Positions 1 to 40,569 of a stretch of DNA of 64,000 bases are shown in pieces. The notes below the pieces were generated by a model. The model was not told the DNA's origin, did no database searches, and worked only from the letters and a program-made list of their open reading frames with translations. This DNA is from Glandiceps talaboti (lineage: Eukaryota > Hemichordata > Enteropneusta > Spengelidae). Every line of letters begins with the position of its first letter. Within the stretch, counting starts at the first letter, position 1. Where the stretch lies: assembly GCF_964340395.1 (NCBI RefSeq), contig NC_135551.1, forward strand, positions 15,391,003-15,455,002. Direction: 5' to 3'. The position numbers and the translations under genes are program-made.

Positions 1-656
1 TAGAAGATAACCAAGTGTTCTTTCCATAAAAGTAGGGGAAATATATTCGTCAACACATTATATTTAGCCCGTAGACAAGGAAAACAACAATGACAAGAAA
101 TAATATGCGCCCCTGCCCTATGGTCAAGACTGGTTCTTGAACAAATAACGGACACTTTATAGCTATAGTTTAGTATTGAGATGTCAACACCCGGGGCCAG
201 GCCAGTTAGAAACGTTTTGTCTCCGTCCATATTCACCCCAAGACACACATTTTACTATATTCTGCCGAGGCATACTGTAAGTATTGAAACTGTACTTCAA
301 ACCACAGACCGCCGAGGGTCTATGTTCCAACTTGAAATTAACGGTCGCTTTTTCCAAACTTGAAATCCGAATGTCATTATCTCAATCATAGAATTATCAT
401 AGTAAAGTCTACTTCGAAGAAGGACTCCTTAACTCTCTTTGAAATTCTAAGCTTCTTAAGTATTGTCTAATCAGTGTGTTTATATGAATGTCACAGTACA
501 AATCCCCTTTACTGAATTTACCGTAACTGTTGTAAAAACAGTCCTACCTCTAACTTAGTAAGGTATCTACATCAATATGTCGACAAGGTTCAAACCATAG
601 CGACGACAGAGAGTTCACCACAGACAAGTACCTTACTTCTCTGTGTAAACACATAC
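1..656. other. Probable intron 1 of the left-hand TRPA-like gene
   Basis: This stretch lies downstream, on the minus strand, of the splice donor that closes the TRPA-like first exon. I see no ankyrin-coding exon on either strand, so the next exon is probably off the left edge. The open frames here have no recognisable product. Confidence 0.5.
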
Positions 657-923
657 CTGCCAAATGTCGTCAATATCACCTTCTTCGTCCTTCAAATTGG
701 GAAACGTGTTGTCAGTACCAAACACTAAATTCTTCAGATTATTACCGTACCTCGTTCGTGTTGACCTAAGTGTGCGTGTTGTTTTCTTAGTCCAGATATC
801 AGTCACACTTTTCTGTGTTCTCATAGTTTTCAACAGGTTGGTCCATTGGTCCGTCGCCTCTGCCGTTGACAACTTCGATTTCGAAGGACTGATTTCCCGA
901 AATCGTCGGGAAAAAGCCGCCAT
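657..923 (-). CDS. First coding exon of a second TRPA-like channel gene (partial)
   Basis: This exon encodes 89 residues from a Met at 923 to a Gln codon directly before a GT donor at 656-655 (sequence CAG|GTATG). It is recognised by similarity to the first exon of the complete TRPA-like gene at 26455. Both begin MAA, both carry a basic segment (TRTLRSTR here, SRTLRTSR there), then LKNLV, an acidic stretch, and both end IWQ exactly at a phase-0 donor. The segment precedes the ankyrin repeats and is presumably cytosolic. The remaining exons lie beyond the left edge, so the rest of the channel is not seen. The gene is in the same orientation as its neighbour, with the neighbour's stop codon about 3.85 kb upstream of this start. 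That arrangement is a direct tandem duplication. The start choice rests on the shared MAA. Confidence 0.8.
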
Positions 924-1388
924 TTTTATCTCAAGTTAAATAAATGGACTGTGTGGACTTGTTGATCGGTTATATATCCATGGTAGAATTTCTAGGGTTT
1001 CTCTGTTTCTTCATAATAATGTCACTGTATATTGTATAGTATACGTAGAATGGGACAATAGTGACGCATGCAGCTATGTAAAGGTGTGTATTCTATGTAC
1101 GGATTTACTGCGACGTTACTTGACAAAGAAATAGTCGTTCTATTCTTTGTGTACTCTTTATTTACCCAGCTTCTTTTGATTAGCATTACAAACGGGTTTG
1201 CATTTACATTGGTAAACAAACAATAAGGGAGCTTTCAGTATTTATAAGGGGAGAAGGCAGGGTGGAATTATGGGGTCACAGTGTACTTTGAGTCAATGTA
1301 TTGTCTAAATTTGAATTATTTGGGCGGGGGGGGGTGCCATTAAAATGCTGCTACCGGTTCCAAATCCCATTGCTGCCATTTGGGTTTT

Positions 1389-1475
1389 GGTTAGGGTTAG
1401 GGTTAGGATTATGGTTAGGGTGAAGGTTAGCATGGATGTATTAGGGTTAGAGAGATGTTAGGGTTAATAGGGTTT
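1389..1475 (+). repeat. Interstitial telomere-like TTAGGG tract
   Basis: Several TTAGGG units, some degenerate (TTAGGAT, GTTAGGGTG), occur within about 90 bases. The tract lies inside the TIR-bounded element at 1226-2056. Confidence 0.75.
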
Positions 1476-1509
1476 GGTATCATGATATCAGCCCATAATA
1501 ATCAAATCG

Positions 1510-1645
1510 CTGCTGGCAACCATGTAGTCAATTAATTGTGAGTTGTGAGGAAAAATTATGTGGGTCTCGAAACGGAAACAGTTGGATAATATACTGGGGA
1601 TATTGTTGCGGTGATGCTGACCTAAGTCCCGGTAATGTCGGCAGT
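1510..1645 (+). repeat. Diverged direct repeat, copy 1 (copy 2 at about 2764-2930)
   Basis: The two stretches share the order GCTGCTG-CAAC-ATGT, then GAATTAATTGT or CAATTAATTGT, then ACGGGAACAGTTGG or its variant, then TACTGGGGATA-TTGCGG or TACTAGGGATAATATTGCGG. Divergence is high, with small indels. No coding capacity is seen. Confidence 0.55.
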
Positions 1646-3739
1646 GTGCAAATCTAATCTTTGGGATTTGCGGCCTTCAGCTCAGCCAATGAGATCCACA
1701 TACACAGGTACACGTATTTATTAACCCTTCATACATATTCACATTGTTGTAGTAGTGGAGAAATAACCAATGCCTTTAAACGCGTTCAACATGGTGGCAG
1801 CAGTGGGATTAAGTCCTTACTATTGACTTTAGGACTCGTGTCCTTTCCCATTTCTGACAGCATTTAAGCCATATATTTTGAACTACTTTAACAGGGGAGG
1901 GTCATGTTACATGTTTTAGAGAAAGAAAGTTGCGTGCCCGCGAGGGCCACTTTTTAGCATGACAGAATCAATGGAGAGTCACATTTCACACAATAGTCTG
2001 GGCCTGATTTCCCCTGGCCCTCCCCCTGTAATTACTGAAGGCTCCCTTATGATGTCACTCTTTTGTTCCGGGTGTAATCGACACGCCCTCAGGTGATATA
2101 CGGTATTGATTTAGGTGCTCCTGACAAGTAACCCTAGATCAGTACATTGTAAGTTAGCCTAGCTAGATCAATACACTGTAAGTGTCACTCCGCCAAAATA
2201 CTCAGTGTAGACACTGTCTTAACGTCGTTTAGTTACCTAATATATCCATATTTTCATTCACACATTTCTGTCCTAAGAACTGCTTGAATAATGAAGATAA
2301 GTTTATACAATCCAATACCTTCAGAATAGTAAATACAGAATTAATCTAAATGCAGACAAAATAATGACCGCCATAATAATCTAGCCTGTTCCAGTATGTC
2401 TGGTCCAACGTGGTGGTGTAAATCGTAACGATACCGTATAGCCTATAGGGACTAGACTAATTATATTGTATGATGGACAGTATTGACATCCAATCACATA
2501 GAACCATCACTAGTGACCATGGTAAAGAAACAAGTAGCTCATCTGAGTATATGTAACATGAGTAAAGGTCACATCACGTAAACATTCACTGAATGCATCG
2601 TTTGTGAGAGATCGCTGGCTACGTTTATGGTTCACTATGAGTTACAACACAAAAGACGAGGACTTGCTCTATTGTCGCATTGTACCATGTATAAGCAGTA
2701 TTGGCAGCAAGATGCTAGGTCAAAGGAGGTGGGGGGAGAGCAGTGTTTCCGCAAAAGCTTATTTGTTGCTGACAAATTGCTGCTGACAACTATGTTATGA
2801 ATTAATTGTCAGGTGTGGTGTCAGTAGAGGAGTAGGTCTCACAGGTGTGCTGTAAAACGGGAACAGTTGGGTAAGATACTAGGGATAATATTGCGGAGAT
2901 ATTGACGGCGACCCTGAGATGTCTGCGACCGTTGTAACTAATTTAAAAAAGCTTGTTTCGACTAGTCACCAGTGACAAAAAAATAACATTTGTAAACTAA
3001 TACAAAAACCTTGTTTCGAATCCCTGTGCTTGAAGCACGTTGTCGATGAGTGTTATATATTGAACACATAATCACATATTGATATAATTGTCTTTTCGTA
3101 TTAGTCCAATCCTAATTTGAGATCGGCTTTTAAACATACACACAATGAGAAATATCATCTTAGTTCACGTAACTATTGTTGTCTTTTCAAAGAAATAGTA
3201 CCTCACATTTTTGTCCACTTGAAATTGAATTTATTTCATAAAAATACAGCAACCACCGATCATTCGGAGGATAAATAATCACAGACAAGCAAATCCCTTG
3301 TCTGTGAAATACTTTGTAACACATTGAAAGATGAAATAGAGATTACAACGATAGTAATGTCTTCTGTCTTAAGTGATAAAGCTTTGTACACAAAAATAGA
3401 CAAATAAAAAAGTGTAAGTTGATTTCTGGCCTAAAGTTATTGGGTTTGTTTCGTTTTGGGTACTGTATAAACTTATTTGTTAGTAGTCCCTTCTTTAGAG
3501 ACTGGTATAAAGGACAAAAAACAACACACAGTTAATCTTCAAGAACATCTAAACCCACATTTTTACCACCACCAACCCCCACCCCCCCCAAAAAAAAAAA
3601 AAAAAAAAAAAATTAGTTTTTTTCCGTCAGAGATGGCTTTACCGACATGTCTTGTATTGTATGGTTTAAGCAAAGAAATTTCACTGTGATTTTGTATCTG
3701 TGGATATATATACTACTTTGTAAATATAATTTGCATTAT

Positions 3740-4660
3740 ACCTGGCCAGACTTAAATGTTGAATAAAACCTGGGCCTTGGGGATTTCATGCCAAGTTATG
3801 CAGTAAATCATGATTATTAACTACAAATATGGCCGCCATTAAGTTAAACATTAAATGAGCATCGACACTAATGCATATATTATATATTTCTCTTGTTCTG
3901 TTCTGTTCTGTTGTGCATTACATTCAGACATAATTATGAAAGAAATTGCCCACATATAAATGATACAGATGGTCTCTGCAATATGCAAGAAATAATTTGA
4001 TTTTGATACTGTACACAGAATTCAAGGTCGAGGGTAAAGGTCACTTTCTTATAAGAAAGCTTGCATGTGATGATATGGGGGTAGACACGTAAATGGATTC
4101 TCTATGTATTGAATTGTTTTTGAGTTATGCAGCAATACATGATTTGTTACTCCAAATATGACCACCTGCTGCGATGAGTTATATGAGTACTATTAAAAAC
4201 CAAACCCTTTGTATATTACATTTGGACACAATTTTAAAGAACTTTACAACAAATAAATAAGACAAAGTGTCAAAGACTCTGTGATAGGCAAGAAATGGCT
4301 AGATTTTGATAATTGATCCCGAAGGTCAAGGTCAAAGGTCAATGTCTTAAAAGAAAGGTTGTACCTGATAATACGGGGTAGACACTTGGATGGAGTCTAT
4401 GTATTACAGTGTTTGAGTTAAGGTGTAAATATCGATTTTGAACTACCAATATGGCTGCCATTCGGTCAATTTTGCATATGTCACAAAACAAAGTGACGTG
4501 CATATGTATCATATGATGTGTCACCTATGTGCCAGTTATGAATGAAATAGCATATTGTATGTCTGAGAAATGACGTACTACGGACGGATGGACGAAAGCA
4601 CGAAGGGATGGACAGACGGAGGCCACTGTAATAGCACCCACGTAGGGGGGGGGGGTTAAA
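3740..4660 (+). repeat. Three diverged copies of a roughly 300-base unit ending in a GACGGA-rich tail
   Basis: Near 3780, 4110 and 4400 the same order recurs: GAGTTATGCAG or GAGTTAAGGTG, a TGATT motif, then ACTACAAATATGGCCGCCATT or a close variant. Copies two and three also share AAGGTCA-AAGGTCA and GGGGTAGACAC. The last copy is followed by a GGATGGAC/GACGGA-rich tail at about 4580-4625 and a run of G at 4646-4656. This looks like a nested or tandem non-coding repeat. Confidence 0.5.
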
Positions 4661-4774
4661 AATCAAATCCAACCCATCATATCTAATTTGCCTAGAAAGA
4701 CATTTTTGTTGGGATTTGACTGCCGACAGTTCCTTATACGAGCACCAATTGATGACCCGCACTTGAAATTGTGT

Positions 4775-26455
<21,681 letters not shown>

Positions 26456-26744
26456 GTTGATGTACGGTTTATATACTTCGGTCACTCTGATATGCTAAAT
26501 TGTTATACGTCAGTCCGGTTCATGGACCTTATGAACGAACCAAGAAAGACACGACGCATCATGTGTGACGAACTATTCAGTATTTTCTACCTGGGCATAC
26601 AATGTGTTTATTGTATTCTTCTGTTCTTCTGTTTTCAATAACACAAATCGTAAGGTAGGGCACAGGGGACCCAGGAACCGTGTGACAAACAAAACAAAAC
26701 AAAACAAACAAACAAACAAACAAACAAACAAACAAACAAACAAA

Positions 26745-26831
<87 letters not shown>

Positions 26832-27189
26832 ACTATCAAATAAATGACAAATGAACAAGCAAACGAACGACAAGTATAGGGACAAATAAAATAATTAAAT
26901 AAACCAGCAAATAAACAGATATACTCATGGGGGTATACTAGATATGGTTTTCTATACCTATCACTATAAAGATTTGTTAACATGGCCAAACGCTATGCGA
27001 AGATGACAGAACCACTACACTCTTTGTTGGGGGCCCCGGTGACAAAAAGGCAGTCCAAAAAAGAAACAAGAAAAAAGTTACATGTACACATTCGGCGAGT
27101 CTTTTCAAATTATACAATAGAGATAAGCTTAGGGGTTTCCAATGCAACTGTTGTGATTAACCTAGGTGGTATTGACCTCCGACCTCAAA
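26456..27189. promoter_or_regulatory. Divergent promoter region between the TRPA-like gene and SelO
   Basis: The two coding starts face away from each other across about 730 bases. No exon is seen between them. The middle holds a long AAAC/AAAT repeat (26697-26834). No canonical TATA box could be placed with confidence, and untranslated exons cannot be excluded. Confidence 0.5.
26697..26834 (+). repeat. (AAAC)n(AAAT)n microsatellite
   Basis: About nine AAAC units pass into about 24 AAAT units, between the divergent starts of the TRPA-like gene and SelO. Confidence 0.95.
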
Positions 27190-34036
<6,847 letters not shown>

Positions 34037-35790
34037 CCCCCCCCCCCCTCCCCCAACAAACATCCACAATGATAGTTTACAGGTGTAAGTGGAAAGAGTA
34101 CTGCTTTCAAATTAATTTAAACTGAACTTTTAGGGATGAAGCCACTCAGCCAGCCATGTGGTGTTTCCAGAACTTCCCATGTGATAATGCAATCTTACAC
34201 ATGAGTCATATCATACCAGGCAAAGGAAAGTTTAATCTTTTGTTTATCAATTTTATGGATCCTTTTATCATTAACATTGCAAACAGCTTATGAGATGCAA
34301 ACTATTTTTTTATGCTGGAATTCCTGGCTGAGAGTGTTGATTTTTAAGAATCTAAGTGATACGGCCAACATCAGTTAAAAGTTCTGTAAACATTACATCT
34401 GACTTGTCTTCAATATGCTTTGCAATCCATAGTAGTATTTTTGGTATGTAAATGTAATATATAAATATAAATGACTTGTTGAACAGGTAGTAGTGTTCGA
34501 AGTCGGCCTTACTTCCAATTCTAACGAATATATATACATTGTATAAAATATTTTAACTTATTACTTCATTCGATTATTTATTCAATGAATTCACTGTACA
34601 GGATAGCTTTGCCACAACATATTCCAGTTACTCGTTTTGCAGCCATTTTGAATGGAAGATATGTCCCAATAGCAGAATATACACCCCGATTATCAAAAAT
34701 GGGGGTTAGAATTTTGTCATGGATGACATCCACGTTGCACTACATGAAGCAATCGATAATACATCATAAAAATTATGCTATCTAATAAAACACTGAAATG
34801 CAGATTTTTCAAAGAAGGCCTACTATACTTGCTTGTGAATAGCACTCCTAGTGATCAAAGTGTATAATCTTTTGTTTTTTAACAACCTATGGCATCGTCA
34901 ATGATTTACAATGTTCTTTAATGGGTATTTCATTTACACTTTTACTTTATTTGTCATGACTTATTCTGTCAACAACTGGCAACAAATTCTGTACCATCTC
35001 AAATTAAACTACAACTTGTTGTAAATTTGCAATTTCTGTTTAATGTTACTTTTCTGCTAAAATCTAATCTTGATGAAAGAACTTTGTGACTTTTTAACAA
35101 TTTGTCCACTCAAAGAAAAATTCATTAAGATGACTTTTCGAAATTGAATCCGGATCCCTTGGCAATAAATGAATAAATAAATAAATACCACAATTATTGT
35201 CTCTCCTGGCTACTTGTGTTATTGCCCAATCCCTTTACACAGAACAGAAAGAATCAAAAGTACATACATTTGTCAACAATGTGACCTCTGACCTCGACGT
35301 TAGCCTATGTACCTGCTAATATACTGAAGTTCTGGCCTCATAATAGTTTGGTGTGCATTCTCTGTAGTTGGACTGATCTGTTTATTTGACAAACTCAGTC
35401 AATGATGTTGAAACATTACTCATTAAAGAAATTACCTCATCAGGCTGACTACTCACAAAGTGCTAAGCACAGCACAATCAGCAAGTGGAATGGGTAGTCA
35501 TAGTTACCAAGACTCTGTACTGAGGGCTCTTCTACAACACCACTACCCACACCAAAATTCACATGATACATTTCTTCCAAGTCATGAAAAAAATGGGCTT
35601 AAAAGGCCTGTTTGTTGTAATTAAGATGCATCAGTCGATTTAGAAGTGTTAACCTGCCACGAAGGTACCTCTATCGTCCAGCAGTCTGCAATGTTGGAAG
35701 TGAAGTATTCCCCAGCATGCACTGCTAATGGAGATATATCCGGTGAGGGGTAGTTGGAATGTCTCGTCTGGGTAACCAAGACTAGAAGAA
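34037..35790 (+). other. SelO 3' flank
   Basis: This holds the presumed SelO 3' untranslated region. A candidate poly(A) signal AATAAA lies at 34784-34789, and more AATAAA copies occur in an AATA repeat at about 35165-35187. No further coding exon is supported. Confidence 0.5.
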
Positions 35791-35794
35791 TGGC

Positions 35795-37495
35795 TTTGAA
35801 TAGAAGTTTCTTGAAAGAATCCCTTTTCTGCGAGATCACTACTTACCTGTCACTCAGTACAATTAGGCTAATCTCACTGTCTTTTCTCATACGAGGCAAT
35901 ACAAATTAATGCTCTCGTCTACCCACTCTCACAGCCCACGAGACTATATCCCAATACTCAGTTCTCATTGTCCCATTCAACACAATATTAACTATTAATT
36001 GAGTGGGGAGGTGGGGGGGGGGAGCAGTGGCAGGTAAGTATGTGACCTCGCAGAAAAGGTTTTCTTTCAAGAAACTTCTATTCTGCTTCAATCCCATACT
36101 TACCTGTCACTCAATACAATTAACCTAAAACACAGAATCAAAAGCCCAAAAGGAGGTGGGTAGTTACTCAAGATACCGAAAGAACCATATTACTCACCAG
36201 AGTTATTTTCCTTTCATCTTAGACTTCAAGCTTGCCATGCCAAAGTTCCCTCCATCCATTCCAAAGTCCTTTAGATAATAACTCATGAATGTTGTTGGAG
36301 ATGCCCAAATTAAGGCTGTTTTCAAAATATCATCAGAGGCAACGACATTGAACAGCTAGTGCCCACGATGATGCTAAGGTTCGTGTGTCATGAGCAGTGA
36401 CTCTGCAAAGTTTGGCAGTTGTGCTGTCTGGATTGTCATATGCCTGCACCATGGTCCAACGTGAGAGCCCGGGCGTGAGAGTGTCCCGGTGTGCTGGACC
36501 ATGAATTTGGTTTATACTTGATGAATAACTGATCACAATTCTTTCTTAAATGCTTAGTTGCTCTTACATAGCAACGTAACGCTCGGTATGGGCAGATCAA
36601 CTTCTCCTCCACATCAGTTGAAAACTCAATAAGCTTTGGAATGCAGATCGGTTGCCCTGGGTGATTTAATGATTCATTCTTTGCCAGAAACCCCAGGTGT
36701 GGTATTAATCTCACGCCCTTTGGTTCCCAATGGAGGCGATTCTTGTCTACTGAGAGGGCATGCAATTCACTCCGTCTCCGACAAGTTACTACGACCAGTA
36801 AGAAGAGTCTTTAGAGTGAGGTACTTCAATGAACAAGATTTTTCCTGACTTTCCAAAACGAAAGGCAAATTCCATGAGGGCACTAGATGTCTCCTGAATG
36901 GTCTCTTCAAAATGAAACCTTTTATAAGAGCATCAAGAGCAGAATGATTACCTACCTTGACACCTTCATCTTCAATACGTGGTAGTACTGCAGACAGAGC
37001 AGAACGATATATGTGGCAATAGTTCTAACCTGTAACCCCTTCTCCTCAAATAAGAATACAAGGAAGTCGTAACTTGTCCTATACTATAGTTGGACGGCTG
37101 GAATCAATAGACCGCCTTTTACACCAACTATCAAATGTTTTGACATTGCCGTCATTTTTCCACGCAATGATAACGTGCACTCAGTACCGTTAGCGATTTC
37201 AAAAAAAAAAAAAAAAAAAAAAAACCGACTGAAGAACGCAGTCAATGTAAAAACATACTAACCTGAGTACGAATTGAGAAGTCCTGTGAAAAAAAGGCTT
37301 CGAAGGGTACTCAAAAATCGCCGAGAAAAGAAACGCCGTCCACTTCGGGCGGTGAGGCAATGAGAACTTCAGTATTGGGGTATAGTCTCGTGGGCTGTGA
37401 GAGCGGGTAGACGAGAGCGTTAATTTGTATTGCCTCGTATGAGAAAAGAGTGAGATTTAGCCTAATTGTACTGAGTGACAGGTAAGTATGGGATA
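35795..37495 (-). mobile_element. DIRS-like tyrosine-recombinase retroelement relic
   Basis: About 130 bases at 35843-35978 recur almost identically but inverted at 37368-37495 (for example CTCGTCTACCC and CACAGCCCACGAGACTATA). A second, partial inverted copy lies at about 36030-36130. Between them, on the minus strand at roughly 37150-36195, are fragments of a tyrosine recombinase: a segment with ATYRSALSAVLPRI, CPYRALRCYVRATKHL with a following LFIKY, and VTAHDTRTLASSWA. No reverse transcriptase or capsid part is visible. Inverted ends plus this recombinase fit DIRS-type elements; a Crypton-like DNA element is the alternative. The copy is broken in several places and internally deleted. The near-identity of its ends suggests a moderately recent insertion. 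Confidence 0.6.
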
Positions 37496-38544
37496 GAAGC
37501 AGAAAGACAATGCTAATAAATATACACTGTACAACTCGACACCATCTTTACTACTTTACTTTATTATATAATAATATTTAAAGAAAATTTTGCCATAAAC
37601 CCTTTCTTATAATACAGGAAATATTTAAATAAAAATACATACAATTCATGGCACAGATAATAATCATGAAAATTAATACCTCTAGATTCAAGATCCATTT
37701 CATGAATATGTCACAAATATTGAAAATAATTGAAAATATGAAAGATACTGGGAACTACTACAGGCAAGAGATTGATATAGTCAAACAGCATGTTTACTAA
37801 AACCTCAAATTGTGCATTCTACTGGGTAACACTCCTCATTTGCATAATAGACCACTTGAATATCTGCCATCTTGAATGATGCATTGTGGGAGATGAATCA
37901 CCACACTGACAACCATAAAGTAAAGTTGTGTAAACAAACCTGCCACATTACATCCATACTCGTAGTTACTTCAACTGTTGTGAGAGGGCTATCCCTCCAA
38001 TCTCCCAAGGTGTTACCATGACTACAAATACACAATGTAATCCCATTGTCCATTGCATTTGAGCATGCCCTGTTTGGACTGCAATATGGCTGTTCCAACA
38101 CAGCAGCCAGTTAATATAAATTAATCTCACTGTCACATATGCTGCAATAATACAACATATTTCCTCCCTTTCCAATAATTCTGAACCTACAAAAATGTTA
38201 CACAATAGAAATGAGTTGGGATAATAGCAAAACGACCAAAAACAGGATTTTTTTTTTTTTTTTTTACAAATAATTGACATAAAGAATTCATTTAACGTGT
38301 TACGTTATTAACTTACAACTTTCTGTATCACATAAAATGTCATGGCTCTCTTGCAAACACACAAAAAAACACAAACTAACTTTACCAAATTATGTTGCAT
38401 GTTGGATAACTGAAGTACGAGTCACATAAATTAAAAAGATTTTACTTGGAATGTCTAAAGTATAATTGAAAAGTTTACAGTAGAGTCAATCTGTATAAAC
38501 AAGTATGCATGTACATGTATTGAAATAATATTCCATAGAATTGA

Positions 38545-38800
38545 TTAAAGTGACACAGTCTGTAACTTTGTGGTCTTTGGGGATTTTGGATTAAGGTGAC
38601 ACAGTCCATACCTGTGTAATTTTTGGTGATTACTTTAAATTAAAAGGACAGTCTGTAACTTTGTAGGTTTTGGTGGTATACTTTTGTTGAAAGGGACATG
38701 GTCTGTAACTTTATGGTCTTTGGTGGTTATTTTTGTTTAAAGGGCTACAGTCTGTAACTTGGTAGTTTTTGGTGGTTACTTCTATTTCATTCCAAATACT
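38545..38800 (+). repeat. Diverged minisatellite, about 50-base period, five units
   Basis: Each unit carries a form of GACACAGTCTGTAACTTTG followed by TTTTGGTGGTTACTTTT. Confidence 0.75.
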
Positions 38801-38939
38801 GTCTTGCATCATTAGACTAATTTACTGGTAGAGCTCTCATAATGAGTTTATGTGCACAGATACAAAAAATGTCATATGACAAAATTTTGGGGGTTACCAG
38901 TAAATTAAAACTCATCAAGTATCAAGTGACTTGTAATGA

Positions 38940-38997
38940 AAAGGCCCCTTAGGTTACTCATATTTTCCTTGACCGAACAAAGAAAAAAGTATGGGGT
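38940..38997. mobile_element. Half copy of a short foldback element
   Basis: GGCCCCTTAGGTTACTCATA and the following TTTTCCT, then AACAAAGAAAAAA, match one arm of the complete foldback at 55905-56027. The other arm is missing here. Confidence 0.65.
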
Positions 38998-40569
38998 AAA
39001 TTAATAATATCCGAGTATGAATTGTATAGTTGTATTTTGTGCACGGATATAATTTTATAAAGCAGATAGAAGACATCGCTTACAGGCAGTGCCACTTGAA
39101 AATGTCAAATTAAATGATTTCTTGACTATACAAATCATCATATTTCATATCTTATAAGTGTTCAGAATTTGTATATACTGTACTGTTTTGTATATTAAGT
39201 ATGTTTTCATTTCCCATTCTTTAAGTACGCCTAATTTTATAAGTTTTTTTTTTGACTGAATAATGTTACATGTTAGTTATGTTCAATAATCAATAATGAA
39301 TTGAATCATGGTATAACTTAAAGACAAGGACATAAGTACATGTAATGCCTGGTTTATGCTCGTCCCCAGGGCTCTATTTGATACAACCATGCAGAAACCA
39401 ATAAGAAAGAGTGCACATGATGCATTTTTAGAGGAAGATCACAATTTCTTGCTACATTTTTGTCAAAATGAAATAAACCATTTAAATGTACGGCAACTAC
39501 ACACACACACAAGCAGGCACCAATGTTTTGAGGTTAGCTTTTGATATTTGGATGGTGGCACATTAGTTCATTTTATTTCGACCAAAAGTTGCAAGAAACG
39601 ATGTTCATTGAGTCTTGTAAGTGTAGAATGTGCAGTTTCTGACTGTTTTCTGCATGGTTGTACCATCAAGCAGAGTTGGTGAACGGTAACAAGAAACGGA
39701 CAGTACACTGAAAGCCTTATAAATGTATGGTGACGTGTGATCTTGTGTTAGAGGTATTGACAAAAATGTCAATTTCTTTGAAATATTCTGAGTAATAAAC
39801 GTGTATGTATTAGTATTATAATCACAACTACATGTATGTTAAGAAACTTGAAAGGTGATTGTTTTCTATTAAAATGGGACAAAACATTGTATTTACTAGA
39901 TTACGGTATGTCCCATGTGGTTTATCAATCAGTGCGTAACCATAGACTGCAAATTACATCGTGTGGTTCCACCCTCACTGGCCTTTGATTGACCGATGTG
40001 TGAGGGCGCCCCGTCACGTCATACCTTACAGACTGTGCATTGACCACCCTCCACCAAACTGTCTATGTCAATGCCATGGCTAGACCTTATATTTACTGAA
40101 TGGGCCTCATTTTAAGAAAAATCAATTTTCGAGAAAATACTGAATCAAATAAAGTCACTTTTTTAATAATAGGTAGATAGTGGGAAAGGTACACAGAAAC
40201 AACTCAATGCTGTGAATATATATACGTGGCAAGTCATAAATGGACAACTTGGGCAGACAAATACTCATACACAAAAATATCAACAAAAACTTTTACACTA
40301 AATATCTTATATAAAAAATACATAATCACAAGTCAGAAATAAGAATGGACAGACACACAGAGATGTGAAAAGATAGAAAATAAAATCAGATATACAACTC
40401 AAAATAAATACATCCACGTGCACAAAGGTAGATATTTGATGAGTACTACATATTTGTCATGCCATGCCCCTCCGGTTTGCATTCTCCCCTCCCCTAAATC
40501 CCTGCTGACCCCCGATTATGACAAAAGAAGTCTACTACATATCACAAAGAGAGGGGTGGAAGCATACTT

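Larger units (their letters stand above)
1226..2056. mobile_element. Non-autonomous DNA transposon with terminal inverted repeats
   Basis: The segment beginning TAAGGGAGCTTTCAGTA near 1226 reappears in inverted, diverged form near 2018-2056 (TACTGAAGGCTCCCTTA read as the complementary end). The match extends inward for about 40 bases through a purine-rich AGGGG/GGGCCAGGG stretch. The ends fit a TA target duplication with AGGGAGC termini. No transposase frame is visible inside, so it would be a non-autonomous copy of about 830 bases. The superfamily is not identified. Confidence 0.5.
924..4774. other. Intergenic spacer between the two TRPA-like genes
   Basis: The spacer contains the 5' flank of the left gene and the 3' flank of the right gene. 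No coding exon could be supported on either strand. It holds a TIR-bounded element, a telomere-like tract, a pair of diverged direct repeats and a triplicated repeat, listed separately. I could not pick a confident poly(A) signal for the right-hand TRPA gene. Confidence 0.6.
37500..40569. other. Intergenic region between SelO and the Cep57-family gene
   Basis: I see no supported coding exon here. It contains a diverged minisatellite (38545-38800) and half of a foldback element (38940-38997), plus the 3' flank of the Cep57-family gene on the minus strand. Confidence 0.6.

Noticed and set aside
664-939. Plus-strand frame of 91 residues at the left edge
   Set aside because: It is the complement shadow of the TRPA-like first exon, whose paralogue confirms the minus strand.
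26573-26989. Long hydrophobic frames (IYLFIYLF-type) near 26.6-27.0 kb
   Set aside because: They are translations of the AAAC/AAAT repeat. The same applies to frames over CATA, CAGA, CA, GAAA, ATATC and GAT tracts elsewhere.
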